Below, in pieces: positions 22,101 through 34,100 of a stretch of 64,000 nucleotides of DNA. Location of the stretch: positions 47,756,193-47,820,192 of the forward strand of contig JAVMKO010000005.1 in the NCBI GenBank assembly GCA_032164245.1, in the 5' to 3' direction. Below the pieces are notes generated by a model that did no database searches, was not told the DNA's origin, and saw nothing but the letters and a program-made list of their open reading frames with translations. A program made the position numbers and the translations under genes. How positions within the stretch are numbered: position 1 is the stretch's first letter; each line of letters starts with the position of its first letter. Source of the stretch: Sternotherus odoratus. Taxonomy: Eukaryota; Chordata; Testudines; Kinosternidae.

Positions 22101-25100
22101 CAGTGCACACCACCTGGAGCTGGAGCTGAGTTGCTCAGTGTGGATCTAAAGGGGAATTTACCCACTGTGCTCAGGTGTATTAGGGCCAGAGCTGGTTGGG
22201 AAATGGAATTTCTGTTCCACGGGGGAGTCGAACATCTCGAAACCTGGTTTTGTTCTGAAAAGTTGAAATCATGAAATTTCCCAAAGACTGAACATTGCAA
22301 ACGACGTCAGTTCGGGGCCACCAAAATGCTTCGTTTCCAAAAGGTAAAGAAAACGTTTCATTTCCATGACAGGGAATGCGGTTGAGGATTCTGTTGACGA
22401 TGAATGAGAAGGAAGAGGAGCCAGCTCCCTCTCCAAGAGCTGCCCTGGCTCTGCAGGGACCGACGTGCAGTGACAACTGAGTTGTCTCACTAAAACAAGG
22501 GCTGTGATTCCGAACCCACGCAGGGACGGGTCTGCCACAAAGATCCGGCCCATTTGTGTCTTCCCAGAGAACTGCACTCGATGCCAGAGAATGAAGGGGC
22601 GGCGGAAAACGGTGAGCGGGGCGGGGAAAAGGAGAGAGAAACACACTTACATGCATTTAATAAAGGTGCTAAAGTTTTCCACTTGCGTCCCAAAGAGAAG
22701 GTAGCCCAGCTGGGCGTAGGCAAAGAACACAATGAAGAACATGATGGCAAAACCCAGGATGTCCTTGGCACAGCGCGCCAGCGTGGAGGAAAGCTGGGTC
22801 ATTGTTTTGTTAAAGCTAATGTACTTGAATATCTAGGGGGGAAAAAAGACAGGGGTAAGGTAAGAGGTGGACATCTCTCATATACACACACCGAGTTAAT
22901 AATATCGCTACAAGAAACAATGCGGCAGGGCAGAAGAAGGTAGAGAGGAAAGATGGTCCAATGGTTAGGGTGTCCAGGAGGGAGATTGGGTACAATTCCT
23001 GCCACAGACTTCCTGTATGACCTTAGGCAAGTCACTTAGTCTCCCTGTGCCTCAGTTTCCCCATCTGTGCAATGGGGATAGTAGCCTTGCCCTAACTCCC
23101 AGGGGCGTTGTGAGGATAAATGCATTACAAATAGAGGAGACGAGGGCCAGATAAACATAGAATACAGAGTACAACCTGCTGACTTTGTATCAAAGGCATG
23201 TTGTTGCCTGAGTCTGGAATGGTCATTCAGCAAGGTCAGCACTGACTGATGGTCATTACCAGCCCCTGATGGTTGGGGAACCGATTTGAAAGGAGCTGGT
23301 CGTCTCAGCCCAGCTCCTAGTGTGGCCCCATCCGGCACCCTCATTTTAAACCTGTGACTATCACTCCCTTCCCTGTTTTTTTATTAGTTGTCCCACAGAA
23401 TCATTTGGCCCCGGGTCCAGTGTCCCTCCCACAAGGCTGGGAGAGGGGCTTTAGTAACGGGCGGGCTTAGGCCCGCCCACCTCCTTGGAAGCCAATAGGA
23501 GCTCCTAGTGTGGGCATGCCGGGAAAATCACCACAAAAACTGACACCAATTATCATCCTTCTTGACAACATTAGCAGAGGAGCCAAGATCAAGTGGGTCT
23601 GGAAACTGGCCTTCCCTTTTGTCCTAGAGAGGGGTCAGGCGGTTTGGGGAAAATTCCTGTGTGCACGGCTTGTCTGCTGTGTAGATAAGATGACCTGTCT
23701 CTCCGGGGTTGTGGAAACTGAACTTTCCAGGAGCACGGTGTGTAGAAGGCTAGGCTCAGATTTCTCCATCCAGCCCCCGCCCGTGGGAATTGGCTTTTCT
23801 AATGGGCAGATTTTGAGTGGGGAATTTTTTGGGGTGGGGTGGGGGCTTAACGTTTAATTTTTTACAAAAATAAAATTGAAGGCCATTTCGAAAGGAAAAG
23901 CCATTTCGAATCGAGACCTGAAACCTTTGGTTGCAAAACAATTGGAATTAAACATTTCCACTTTGGGGGAATTTTTTCTGTTGTGGTTGGGATAAAATTA
24001 CATGGGGCTCAACACTGTAACATCCCCTTTTCTATACCACCAATCCCAGCTCACCCCATCTCTCCAGAGACCAGACCCCATGGTGTGCAGGGGGACCTGA
24101 GGCAGAGATCATAGAATCTCAAAGTTAGAAGGGACCTCAGGAGAGCATCTAGCCCAACCCCCTGCTCAAAGCACAAACAATCCCTATTTTAGCCCCTAAT
24201 CCCTAAATAGCCCCCTCAAGGGCTGAACTCACCACTCAGGGTTTAGCAGGCCAGTGCTCAAACCACTCAGCAATCCCTCTCCCGATATACCTCTCCTGTA
24301 GCCTGCCCCATTACCACTTGCATTTGCTCCTCTCTGTCCAGACCAGGGGAGGGGAGTTTAGAACCCCTGAACTGTGGCCTGCTAGGTCCTTCCCCCACAT
24401 GCTGTTCAGACAGCAGAGTCCTTCACAGGAGCCCCGGTGGTACCTTGATCCAGGCAAAGAACAGGTTGACTGCGTTCATGTTGTTGTACTGGGTCTGCCA
24501 GAAAGCCAGGAACTCAAAGTCTGCATAGATGTCCGGGTGCCTGAGGAGCTCTCCCATCAGCCTGTTCACCTCGATGGTGCGAAAGATGTGGAACCCAATG
24601 GCAACGATGGACAGCTGAAAAGAGGAACCGGCCTGCGTCACCTCTGGGCCTCCAGGTTCACTGGGGGCTGGGGCTAAAAACTCCTTGGTATCGGTCCATG
24701 GAGCTATTCCACTGGAGGGATTGGCAATACAGGAGGGGGGGAGGACCACACTGGCTTAGTCCCTCATGCAACCAAGCACGTGCTCAAGGAGAAGGTCTAC
24801 AAAGGCACCTAACTGCTACTGGAAGTCACAGCCGCAGTGCATGCGATTGTCTCCTTCTAGTGGCTCAGTCTGAGTTTAGGGCAAAGGTCTGGGCCCGTTC
24901 TTGTTTTATCTGAGCTGGTTCCCCTGCTCCTAACTTTCCTTTTGCTTTGCCATCTTTGCCCCACCTCCACCCCCACTCACCAGTATGACCACCACATCCA
25001 GGATGTTCCAGACACTGGTGAAGTACTGGAACCTGTGGATGCGCAGCTCCAGAATCTCCTCCACCACGTAGTAGAAGATGAAGATGCAGAAGACGACCTC

Positions 25101-28100
25101 GCAGGCCACAATGAAGAAGTCCCAGGTGCTGACATATCGGATGAGTTTCACCGTGCGGATCTGCCAGGAGGGGATTGCACCCCCGGTGGCTGGAAATTCA
25201 ACGACTAACCTGGAAGGGGAGAAGGAAACCAGAACGACCAGGAGACTGTTGTATGTTCTTGAGATGCACTGGACTCATCCCCTCCTTCTAATGCATCTGC
25301 CAGCCCATGGGCATGGGAAAGTCAAGCAGATATATGTGGATCTCTGCGGCCTTGCTGTACACGGGAGAAGGGAACCAGGGACCAGTGAAATGCTGGTGGT
25401 TATAGTGGTAAGATAAAGGCTCCTTAATCGTGCGGCAGCTACCAATAATACAGATGCTCAGATCCTTAATGATTTCAATGGGCACCCAATCCCTAAACAC
25501 CTATGAAGACCTAGTCCCTAGCCTGGGTGGGGCCAGACCTTCAAAATGGCTCCACACGCAGTACTAACATGGCCTCTCACGAGGGATAAGTACTGCACCT
25601 AGCACAGCGGGGCCCCAACCTGATCAAATGAGGAGCTGCTGGCCCATTGGAGGGAGCGGGATCTGGGCAGGTGAAGGACCTCCTGGTGAGACTGGATGAG
25701 AACGTAACAGGAGTTTATTTGGATTGTATCCAATTTTCATCTCCATAATGGACTGTTGACTTATTGCTGGCCAGGAAGCACTTCCCTAGCAGTGCTTCAC
25801 TATCAGATACGTGATACTTCTCCTTAGGCAACAGTTACGTTAGAGATCCATAATTCTGTCTGCCCTGGCCACAGCCACCAGGAAGAGATTGAGCTGGATT
25901 CATTGTACACATAGTGATCTACTGCAGGTCTTTATAGTGCTTGAATCGTGGCAGTAGCTGGCATCAAAGGCGACAGGGCTCAGGGAAGGAGATGTCACCC
26001 CCTCCTCAAAAGTCAGAATTCATGTCCCCTCCATCCCCTCTGGTTAGAGACGGCTGGGAGCCAGGACTCCTGGGTTCTCTCCCCAACCTGGCCTTTAGCT
26101 TATTATATGAGCTCAGGGCCGGCGACAGGGGGGTACTACAGGTAGAGCTGTACCGGGCCCCGGACGTTAGGGGGGCCCCGGTACACAGCAGTACCTGTAG
26201 TCATCCCCCCTTGTCGCCGGGCCTGGAGAGTGGGGAAGCGGCGCGGCTCTCCTCCGGAGCGGACGAGCGTGCGTGTCCCCGGCAGGAGCAGTGAGCCCGG
26301 CCGGCGGCAGCGTCGCAGTCCGGGGGAGAAAGCAGCAAGGGCGGCTCGCGCCGCAGGACCCCGCACTGCCGCCAGCTGCTGTCAGGTGTGGGTGGGTGCC
26401 GGCTGGGCTGGGGGGGGGTGCCGGCTGGGCTGGGGGGCCCCCCAAACGATCAGAGTAGGGGGCCCCCAAATTTCTGTCGCTGGCCCTGCTGGCTTAGGAG
26501 GTGGTTTGTACAGGGGTCCCCCTGCCCTGTTCCCTTCTGCTTCCAGTCCTAGGCTGCAGGGTCTTCAGCCTGTCCAGCCCTGATCCTGAGAGCCCCCACT
26601 CCCCAATGCCAGCAGGAAGCTGTTTGCACAAAAGAGACTCCAGCCGCGGGGCCCTTGTTGCACCGGGGGTGGAACGCGGAGAACGTCGGGGGTGCCCCTG
26701 GACCCTCCCCCGGGGAAGATGCCCCTGGAGGGTAGCAGCGTGGGGGGCTGTGTCCCTCACCACCAGGCCAGGGCCGGCAACGGGGGTACTACGAGTACAG
26801 CTGTACCAGGCCCCGGACTTTAGGGGGGCCCCCTTAAGTCTGGGGCCCAGTACACAGCTGTACCCGTAGTCGTCCCCCCTTGTCGCCGGGCCTGGTGCGG
26901 GCTCTCGCGCTCCTGCGGCTGGTCACAGCAGCGGCGTCTCCATCGCCAGCCGCAGGGTCTCGCGTGGGTCCAGGGGGGAAAGGGCGCGCGGGGACTGGGC
27001 GGGGGGGGGGGGGGGGGGGGGGGAGAGCAGCAAGGGCGGCTCGGGCCGCTCCTGGGCTCTCGCTCTCTCAGGCTGCAGCTGGGGGGGGGAGGGGGGAGAA
27101 GCGCCGGCTGGTATGTCTGGTAGCCGGCGGGGAGGAGGCCAGGCTGGGCGGGCGGGGAGGGGGGCAGGAGACTAGGCTGGATGGGGTGGGCGAGGCGTGG
27201 GTGTGGGAGGGAAGGAGGTTAGATGGGGGGAGGCTGGGTGGGGGTAAAGGAAGATCACCCCCAACAGCGCGGTGGGCCAGGCAGGGATGGGTGGGGAGGG
27301 GAGGAGGTTAGGCTGGGGGAGGAGATTAGGTTGGGTGGGCCGGGTCAGGCAGGGGGGGAAGGAGAATAGGCTGGGGGGGGGCAAATGATCAGAGTAGGGG
27401 GCCCCCAAACGATCAGAGTAGGGGGCCCCAAAATTTCTGTCGCCGGCCCTGTATGACCTAGGGCAAATCACTTAATGTCTCTGCTGCAGTCTCGGAGGAC
27501 AGTAAGGGCCTACGGTCAGTGGGGCCCAGGGGCTGAATTCATGAATGTGGTAAAGTGCTTGGAGAGCCTTGGATTAAAGGCACCGAGGTAGGGCAGGGCA
27601 TGTTTTCAGTGCTACGCGGTGGGATTGAGGACAAACGGGTCTCCACCGTTCTCTACCTACCTCAGCACACAGAACAGGTTGATGTTGGCGTTATACACTG
27701 AGAAGTCAATGAAGACCACCCGGGTGCCCCGGTCCAGCCAGAGCTTCTCCTTCAGGACTTGCAGGGCTTCCGCGCTCTCCTCCCGGGTCAGCTTGAGGTC
27801 TATGTAATATCCTCCCCCGCTGTAGCTGGTTAGTCGGCCCCAGTGGGACGAGCCGCCCAGTTCTTCCTCAGAATGGTACTTCCACCTGCACAGAGAAATC
27901 CACAAGCCACCCTTGAGAGGCAACTCAGGGGAGCAGCTGTCCCACTGGTTGGCCTGGGGCAAACCACTTCTCCTGTCCTTTGCCACACTGGAGGATTTAA
28001 GCTCTTCAGGGCTGGGGCTGTCTTGTGTTGTGTTGGTATCTGGCACCTAGCACAAGAGGGACCTGCAATCATGCTACAAGTCATGGGCCATTACAGACCT

Positions 28101-31100
28101 AGCCACGCCGCTGACCCCTGCTGGCCTTTACCTGTCACCTTTGGAATCAGGGGATTTTCCCAGGCTCAGACTGTGCCCTGGCCCTATGATCACCCTTGAT
28201 TAGGCAGCAGGCCTGATTTATCTTTAGCGCCTGCCACTCTGTTCCCTCCAGCAGCAATGACAGTGGCACTGCCCAGTGATCAGACAGCCTTCTTTAAAGC
28301 AAAGTATGATGTAGGTAGAATTACAGCATTGTAGAGAGAACAGACCTGTATACACAATGAACAGACGATGCCCGCGTCTAGCGTACCGGGGATCTATTCA
28401 ACTTCCACGCGGGGACCTTGGCAGATCTAAGCTTTCAGCAAAGCCACCCAAGACTGTTCAGGTGTGCGTGACAGTCTCTTCCTGTAACTCACAACCAGTT
28501 CTGCCCTGGCCTGACCCTTCAGGGAGAGTTTTCTTTAGAAACTGTCAATCCTTTCGATCACCCTGCTTCCCAAAAACCAAGTTACTTTTTAACTGTGTCT
28601 AGCTCCCTGACCTGCTAATCCCAGCACTGGCAGAACAAGCCTTGCAACTTGCTGGAGACAGGATATAGACTCCCCCAAATTAATAGTTTTCCCCTTCCCC
28701 ACATGTAATTGCCCTGCAAGTGTTTGCTCAGAGGTTGCTTACCAGGGTCCATTGTGTGGCCTCCCTGCTTGTGTCTTCCAGTCTTACGATAGAACAAACC
28801 ATTCAGACAGCAAGTCTCATAACCCAGTATACAGCAAGTTCACCTTACTGACCTAGTCACATACAGTGTTAATCAAAATAATCACATCTCAATGTTCTAA
28901 TCTAGGACTATAACACAGCAACTCCACAACCAGTATCCTAATACAGTAGACGCTCGATTATCCAGAATTGGATTAACTAGGATGACAAAAAAAATACGCG
29001 TAACTCGCAGGGCCGGCTCTGGCTTTGTTGCCGCCCCGAGCACACACACAAAAAACCCCATCAAGGGGCAGGGCAGCCAGTGAACCAACACCCCCTCCCC
29101 CGGGCGCAGGGTGGCTGGTGAACCAACACCCCCTCCCCCCCATATTTCCTATGGCTGGTGATTATCCAGGATTTTATTCACCAGGATTATTTTTTTCCCT
29201 ATCATCCTGGATAATCGAGAGTCTACTGTATGAACCGGGGTGAGGAAATCAGACAGTCTAATAGCCGGTGAATTTCAAAATGTTTTGCAGGTTTGCAGCA
29301 CCCAAAAGTCCCACTTCTTAACGGAATGATCCTAACATCTGGGGGTTGGGCTGGAAACAGGCTATCAAGACCTATGGGACTTGGCTCTGTCTCATGGGTC
29401 ACAGATATTATTTGGTTTTGTGCCTGCACAGCATCTGATCCGAAAATATTCTCTCCATGACTGTGTCTTCATTAGCTTTATTGGTGGGAGGGATAGCTCA
29501 ATGGTTTGAGCATTGGTCTACTAAACCCAGGGTTGTGAGTTCAATCCTTGAAGGGGGCTATGGGGAAAGAATAGGATTGGTCCTGTTTTGAGCAGGGGTT
29601 TGGACTAGATGATCACCTGAGGTCCCTTCCAACTCTGAGATTCTATGAGCTATGAAAAAACAAGAGTCTCAATTTAAGCTTTCTCCTGAGCATGGTGGCT
29701 CCTAGGGGTTTTCCCCACCAGGAACCTTTTCTGCTCCAGCCTCAGAGAGACACTGAAGCTTTTTTAATATCCTTGGTCTGGAGCCAATAGGACCCACCTG
29801 GTCTGGCTGCCAGTGAGAGTCAGCGGGAAAGAACTCTGCAGGCCTACATGGGATTCTCACTGCCAACATCCTGTTATCCATGGGACTAGCTTTTCACATG
29901 GCATTTTAGCAAAAGTTGGCCAAAGTTCCAGCAAAAGGCAATCAAAGATTTCCCAGAGCAAAGGATCTTGGGCGGAGGGACACACTTACGCGGTTCCATT
30001 GATGAGCCTGAAGGGGACTCTTTCCTCCTTGTCCTCAGAGTACACATCATAGCAGCCTGAAATGTCCTCCTTAAAGTTGTCATGCACCACACACGAGTTG
30101 TTCTTCACCTTCAGCTGGCGCAGACGTGGGACACCAAGCAGCAGATTCTCATAATAGATGTAGGACTGGGTATTGTGAGCTAGTGACTCATTGTTGTACC
30201 ATTTGGTCCAGTACAAACTATCCAGCAATGGGCCTTGGGCATACTGCAAAAGAAGAGGAATTAGGCATTTGGCTCAAGGCCAATGGGATGCCCCTGGGCA
30301 GGGGTCTTCACCTGGGGGTCACAATCAGATGTCAGCTTGTCATGACGCCCTTGCCCTCCCCGTATTACTAAATACTGGGCTGATCTCACTGTATCGTGGT
30401 GGGATGGAAGGGGGATGCCTTTGGGACAGGGGAGGATGGCATAGGAAAGGGTGAACCAATGCCCAGGTGCAGTGGGGGAAACGAAGATCCAAAGCTCGGG
30501 GCAGACTTTTAAATGGCAGAGCCAGACAAAGGCAACTCGTTACAAGCTATTTCTAGCCGTCTGATCAGCGCAAGGAGTTGTGGTGTCTCACCCGCATTCA
30601 CACTGCTTGTGCCATCGCATTTCTCGGTTTGTTCTTTAGCAGCAATCCAATGGAACCTATGCACCTGTTCCACCGTTATTCATTATTCTGATGAAAGCTG
30701 CAGGGACTTGCAATCAAATTCCCTCAGCTGTCTACCTAGGCTGAGAGCCAGGGCCTGATTTTCACACCGGGTAGGCTTGTGGTTATCACACATAAATCAG
30801 AGCATGCTTCTTGTTAAAGCACTGGAGAAAGACGCAGAAGCTCTAGTTCCAATTCCCAGCTCTGCCACAGACTTCCTGTGGGACCTCAGCCAAGTCACTT
30901 AGCTTCTGTCGGTTCCCCATCTGTAAAATGGGGATAATAGCACTGCCTTTCTCCCATATTTTGTCTGTCTTGTCTATTTTGATTGCAAGTTCTCTGGGGC
31001 AGGGACTGTCTCGCCATGTGTCTGTACACCGTCTAGCGCAATGGGGCTCTGAGCTCAGGGCCTCTAGGCAACACAGTAATGGAAATAATTCCTGTGCTCA

Positions 31101-34100
31101 AATAGCTAGACATGGCTGGTGAATTTTATGCATGCAAATGACAGTGCAATTCCTACTGTTCACATAGGAAGTGAACTAAAATTGACAAGTCACAGAAGTC
31201 AATCAACAGGCAGAAGCAAATGGAGCAATCGCACAGTGCTAAGAGGGACATGGGCCAGCACAGGGATGGATTACATGGCATTGGTGTGGGAAGATTTCCC
31301 TTTCCCAGAACCTGCGGACCGTGCTTGGTTCTACTCACCCCCCAGAACTCAGCCATGCTACCGATGGACTGGAAGGAGACCCCGCTGTCCGAAGGGGTGT
31401 TCAGGAAGAGGTCAGACATCACTTTGGTGTAGTAATAGGCATTTGTACTGGTCATTCCATAAGTCACTAGGAGAAAACAGGAGAGAGGGGGATGGTTCCC
31501 CTTGCACATGAGTATTAGAGGCGAATGTTAACATCAGCTCTACCTTAGTAGAGGTGAGTTTGGGAGGAAAGAATGCAGAAGGAAGGGAAGAATGTGATGC
31601 TCAGGGACTCTCCAAAGTCCTCAGCAAATGAATTTCTGAATTCGGAGGGACCCCTCTCACTGGGGATGAAATCAACTTCAGAGCTGCAGTGGCTTGGGTT
31701 GCCGGGCTTCTCCAAAGCAGCAGGTTGTAGGCAAGCACCCCCACTGGACAGTTTTAAAAGGGCCTCCCTTTTATCATACTCTATAGCACCCCTATACCAT
31801 AGCACCCCTAAACTAAACTAAATTTACCTTGCTTTCTTGCCTGTATATTTATGCCTGCCTCTGGAGATTTCCACAACATTCATCTGATGAAGTGGGTCTT
31901 AACCCACAAAAGCTCACGATCCCTAAAATCTGTTAGTCTATAAGGTGCTATAAGACTCTTTGTCACTCTTAAAGGGAGGCAATGCATAAAAACAGCTGCT
32001 GCCAACCCATCTGCTGTGTGGGAAGGGCTGGGATTTTACAGCTCACCTTGAATAAGGGGCAGCCTGTCAGCAGCCCAGGAAAAGAAATGGGACACAGTCA
32101 CCATTCCATCCCAGCTCCCCCAGCCTTGCTCCAGGGACTTGCTCCACCCTTTGACCCAGGAAGTCAATGGGACTCCTTACTGCCTTAGGGTTACACATGC
32201 ACCCAAGTGTTTTTCTGCACCGGGGCATAGACATTTAGCACCCGCTGCAGAGGCTCATGGGCTAAGCTTTTTGAGGAGCCAGGGTTTAATCCCTGGTGAT
32301 GACTAAGGTGATGGTGGTTATATGTTGATGAAGAACCTTGCCGCTTACAGCTCCTTTCCTTTCTCCTTACTCATCTACTGTCTTACACCGGCATTTTGCC
32401 GTGCGTCGCCATCATTCAAGTCCTCAGAGTCATGAGTGCATAGATTCCAAGGCCGTCCAGGGGTCTTCAAACTTTTTTAGATGAGGGCCATATTAGATTT
32501 TTGAAGGGGCTTCACGGGCCACTGCTGCGGCTCCCCCTTTGCTCCTCCGGCCACTGCCGTGACCCCCTCACCCCATTTGCTCCTCTGGCCGTGCCACAGG
32601 GGCACTCACCCCTTTGCTCTTCCAGCCACATCACTGCCGCGACCCTCCCATTTGCTCTTCCAGCTGCACCGTGGGAGCACTCACCCCTCCGCACATGGGG
32701 CGGCCAGCAGCAGCTCGCGTGGGGGGCAGTGGCGGCTTCTCCACGTGCCTTCTCAGCTGGGGCTGGGGGGCTGGACGAAGCAACACTGCAGGCCGGATCC
32801 AGCCTCCAGGCCGTAGTTTGGAGACCCCTGATCTAGTCTGACCTCTTGCATATCCCAGGTCAGAGAATTTCACCCCATTGCCCTGGTGTTGAGCCCAAGA
32901 ACTTGTGCTTGGCTAAAGAGGCATCCAGCCAGGATCTGAAGACTTCAAGGGCCTCCCCTTGGCGGGAAGCTTTAGATTAGATTAGATTTAGACCTCTGAG
33001 TGGGATCTAACACACACGACACCTGCACACTTCTCTCCCAGGCAAGGACTCAAACACCGCAAATCGTAAGACCTGTCCCCCCAATGAAAGGGTTTCCGGA
33101 AAAGGCAACCAGCATTCAAAACCTGGCTTCTGCATGACTCAGAATAGGTGCGTGTCTCGGTCACACTGGAAGACAGATTGGGACGCCATCCCCCTGCACC
33201 TGAGTGATAACCGCCCCGTTTGGTCCCTTTGTGTAGCTGTTCTGCCACGGGGTGCATGAAATATAATCCCCTGCACCATGCCATGCCACAGGTGCTCCTT
33301 TGAGATAACAATGAAAAGCAAACAGCAATTGTTCTGCCCACACAAAGTACATTAGTATTCGGTACAGAGCTGCATTAAATCCACCCCCGGGACAATGTGA
33401 GCTGCCATCCCTGTTATCATCCTAACCACCCTTCCCGCATGGCCCGTCGAGATTTAAAGGGGAAACGTCAGCTCCCTGCGCGGGTTTGAACAATGTGGCT
33501 CCGATTCCGGGAAGCGTCGAGACCTGGGCTGTTTGCGTTTGTCCTTTGCCCTTACAGAGCTTCCTGGCAGACATCTGAGGAGGGCCTCTTGTGCAGAGCA
33601 GCGTGGCTTGTTGGAGGTGAATGGCCAGAGCTTGTGCTGAGGCCTGGGAAGCCTGGCTTAAAAGCAGCAGATGCCAAGTCAGGTAGTACAGAGGCCTCGA
33701 TGCTGAGTGCTCCCTTGGGCGAGTGGCCCTTGGGTATGAGCAGTCACGCCGCAAAGCCAAGACCCTGTGTCTTCATGGGGGTTGTGCATCTCTTGGGAGG
33801 CAGCTGGGGAGGGTTTGCTTCCCTGAAAATCCCATAAAGAAGCATCGGGGAATGCACTGGCGTTGCTAACGTGGGGCAGTGGGCCCCAGGATGCCTGTCT
33901 GACCCGAGACATGACACTTGGGCCGTCATTCCCAGAGGTCCTGCGCAACCGCGGCTCCTGCTGAAGCGAAGTGGCGATGTGGGTCTCAGCCCTTCTGAAA
34001 CTCAGTTCCCTTAATTACTTACCAGTTCCTCTGACGGGGTCTGGTGGGACTTAACTCCCTTGCAGGGAGCTTGGTGAGGACCAGGTAATTGTCTGCAGAG

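Noticed and set aside
26488..26769. Independent target duplications for each hAT subunit in intron 5
   Set aside because: The flanks at the inner ends (ctggctta and caccaggc) do not match each other or the outer flanks.
29494..29547. tRNA gene
   Set aside because: Box A and B are tRNA-like, but the unit continues into a CR1-like tail and recurs at 24110 and 43838, so it is a SINE.
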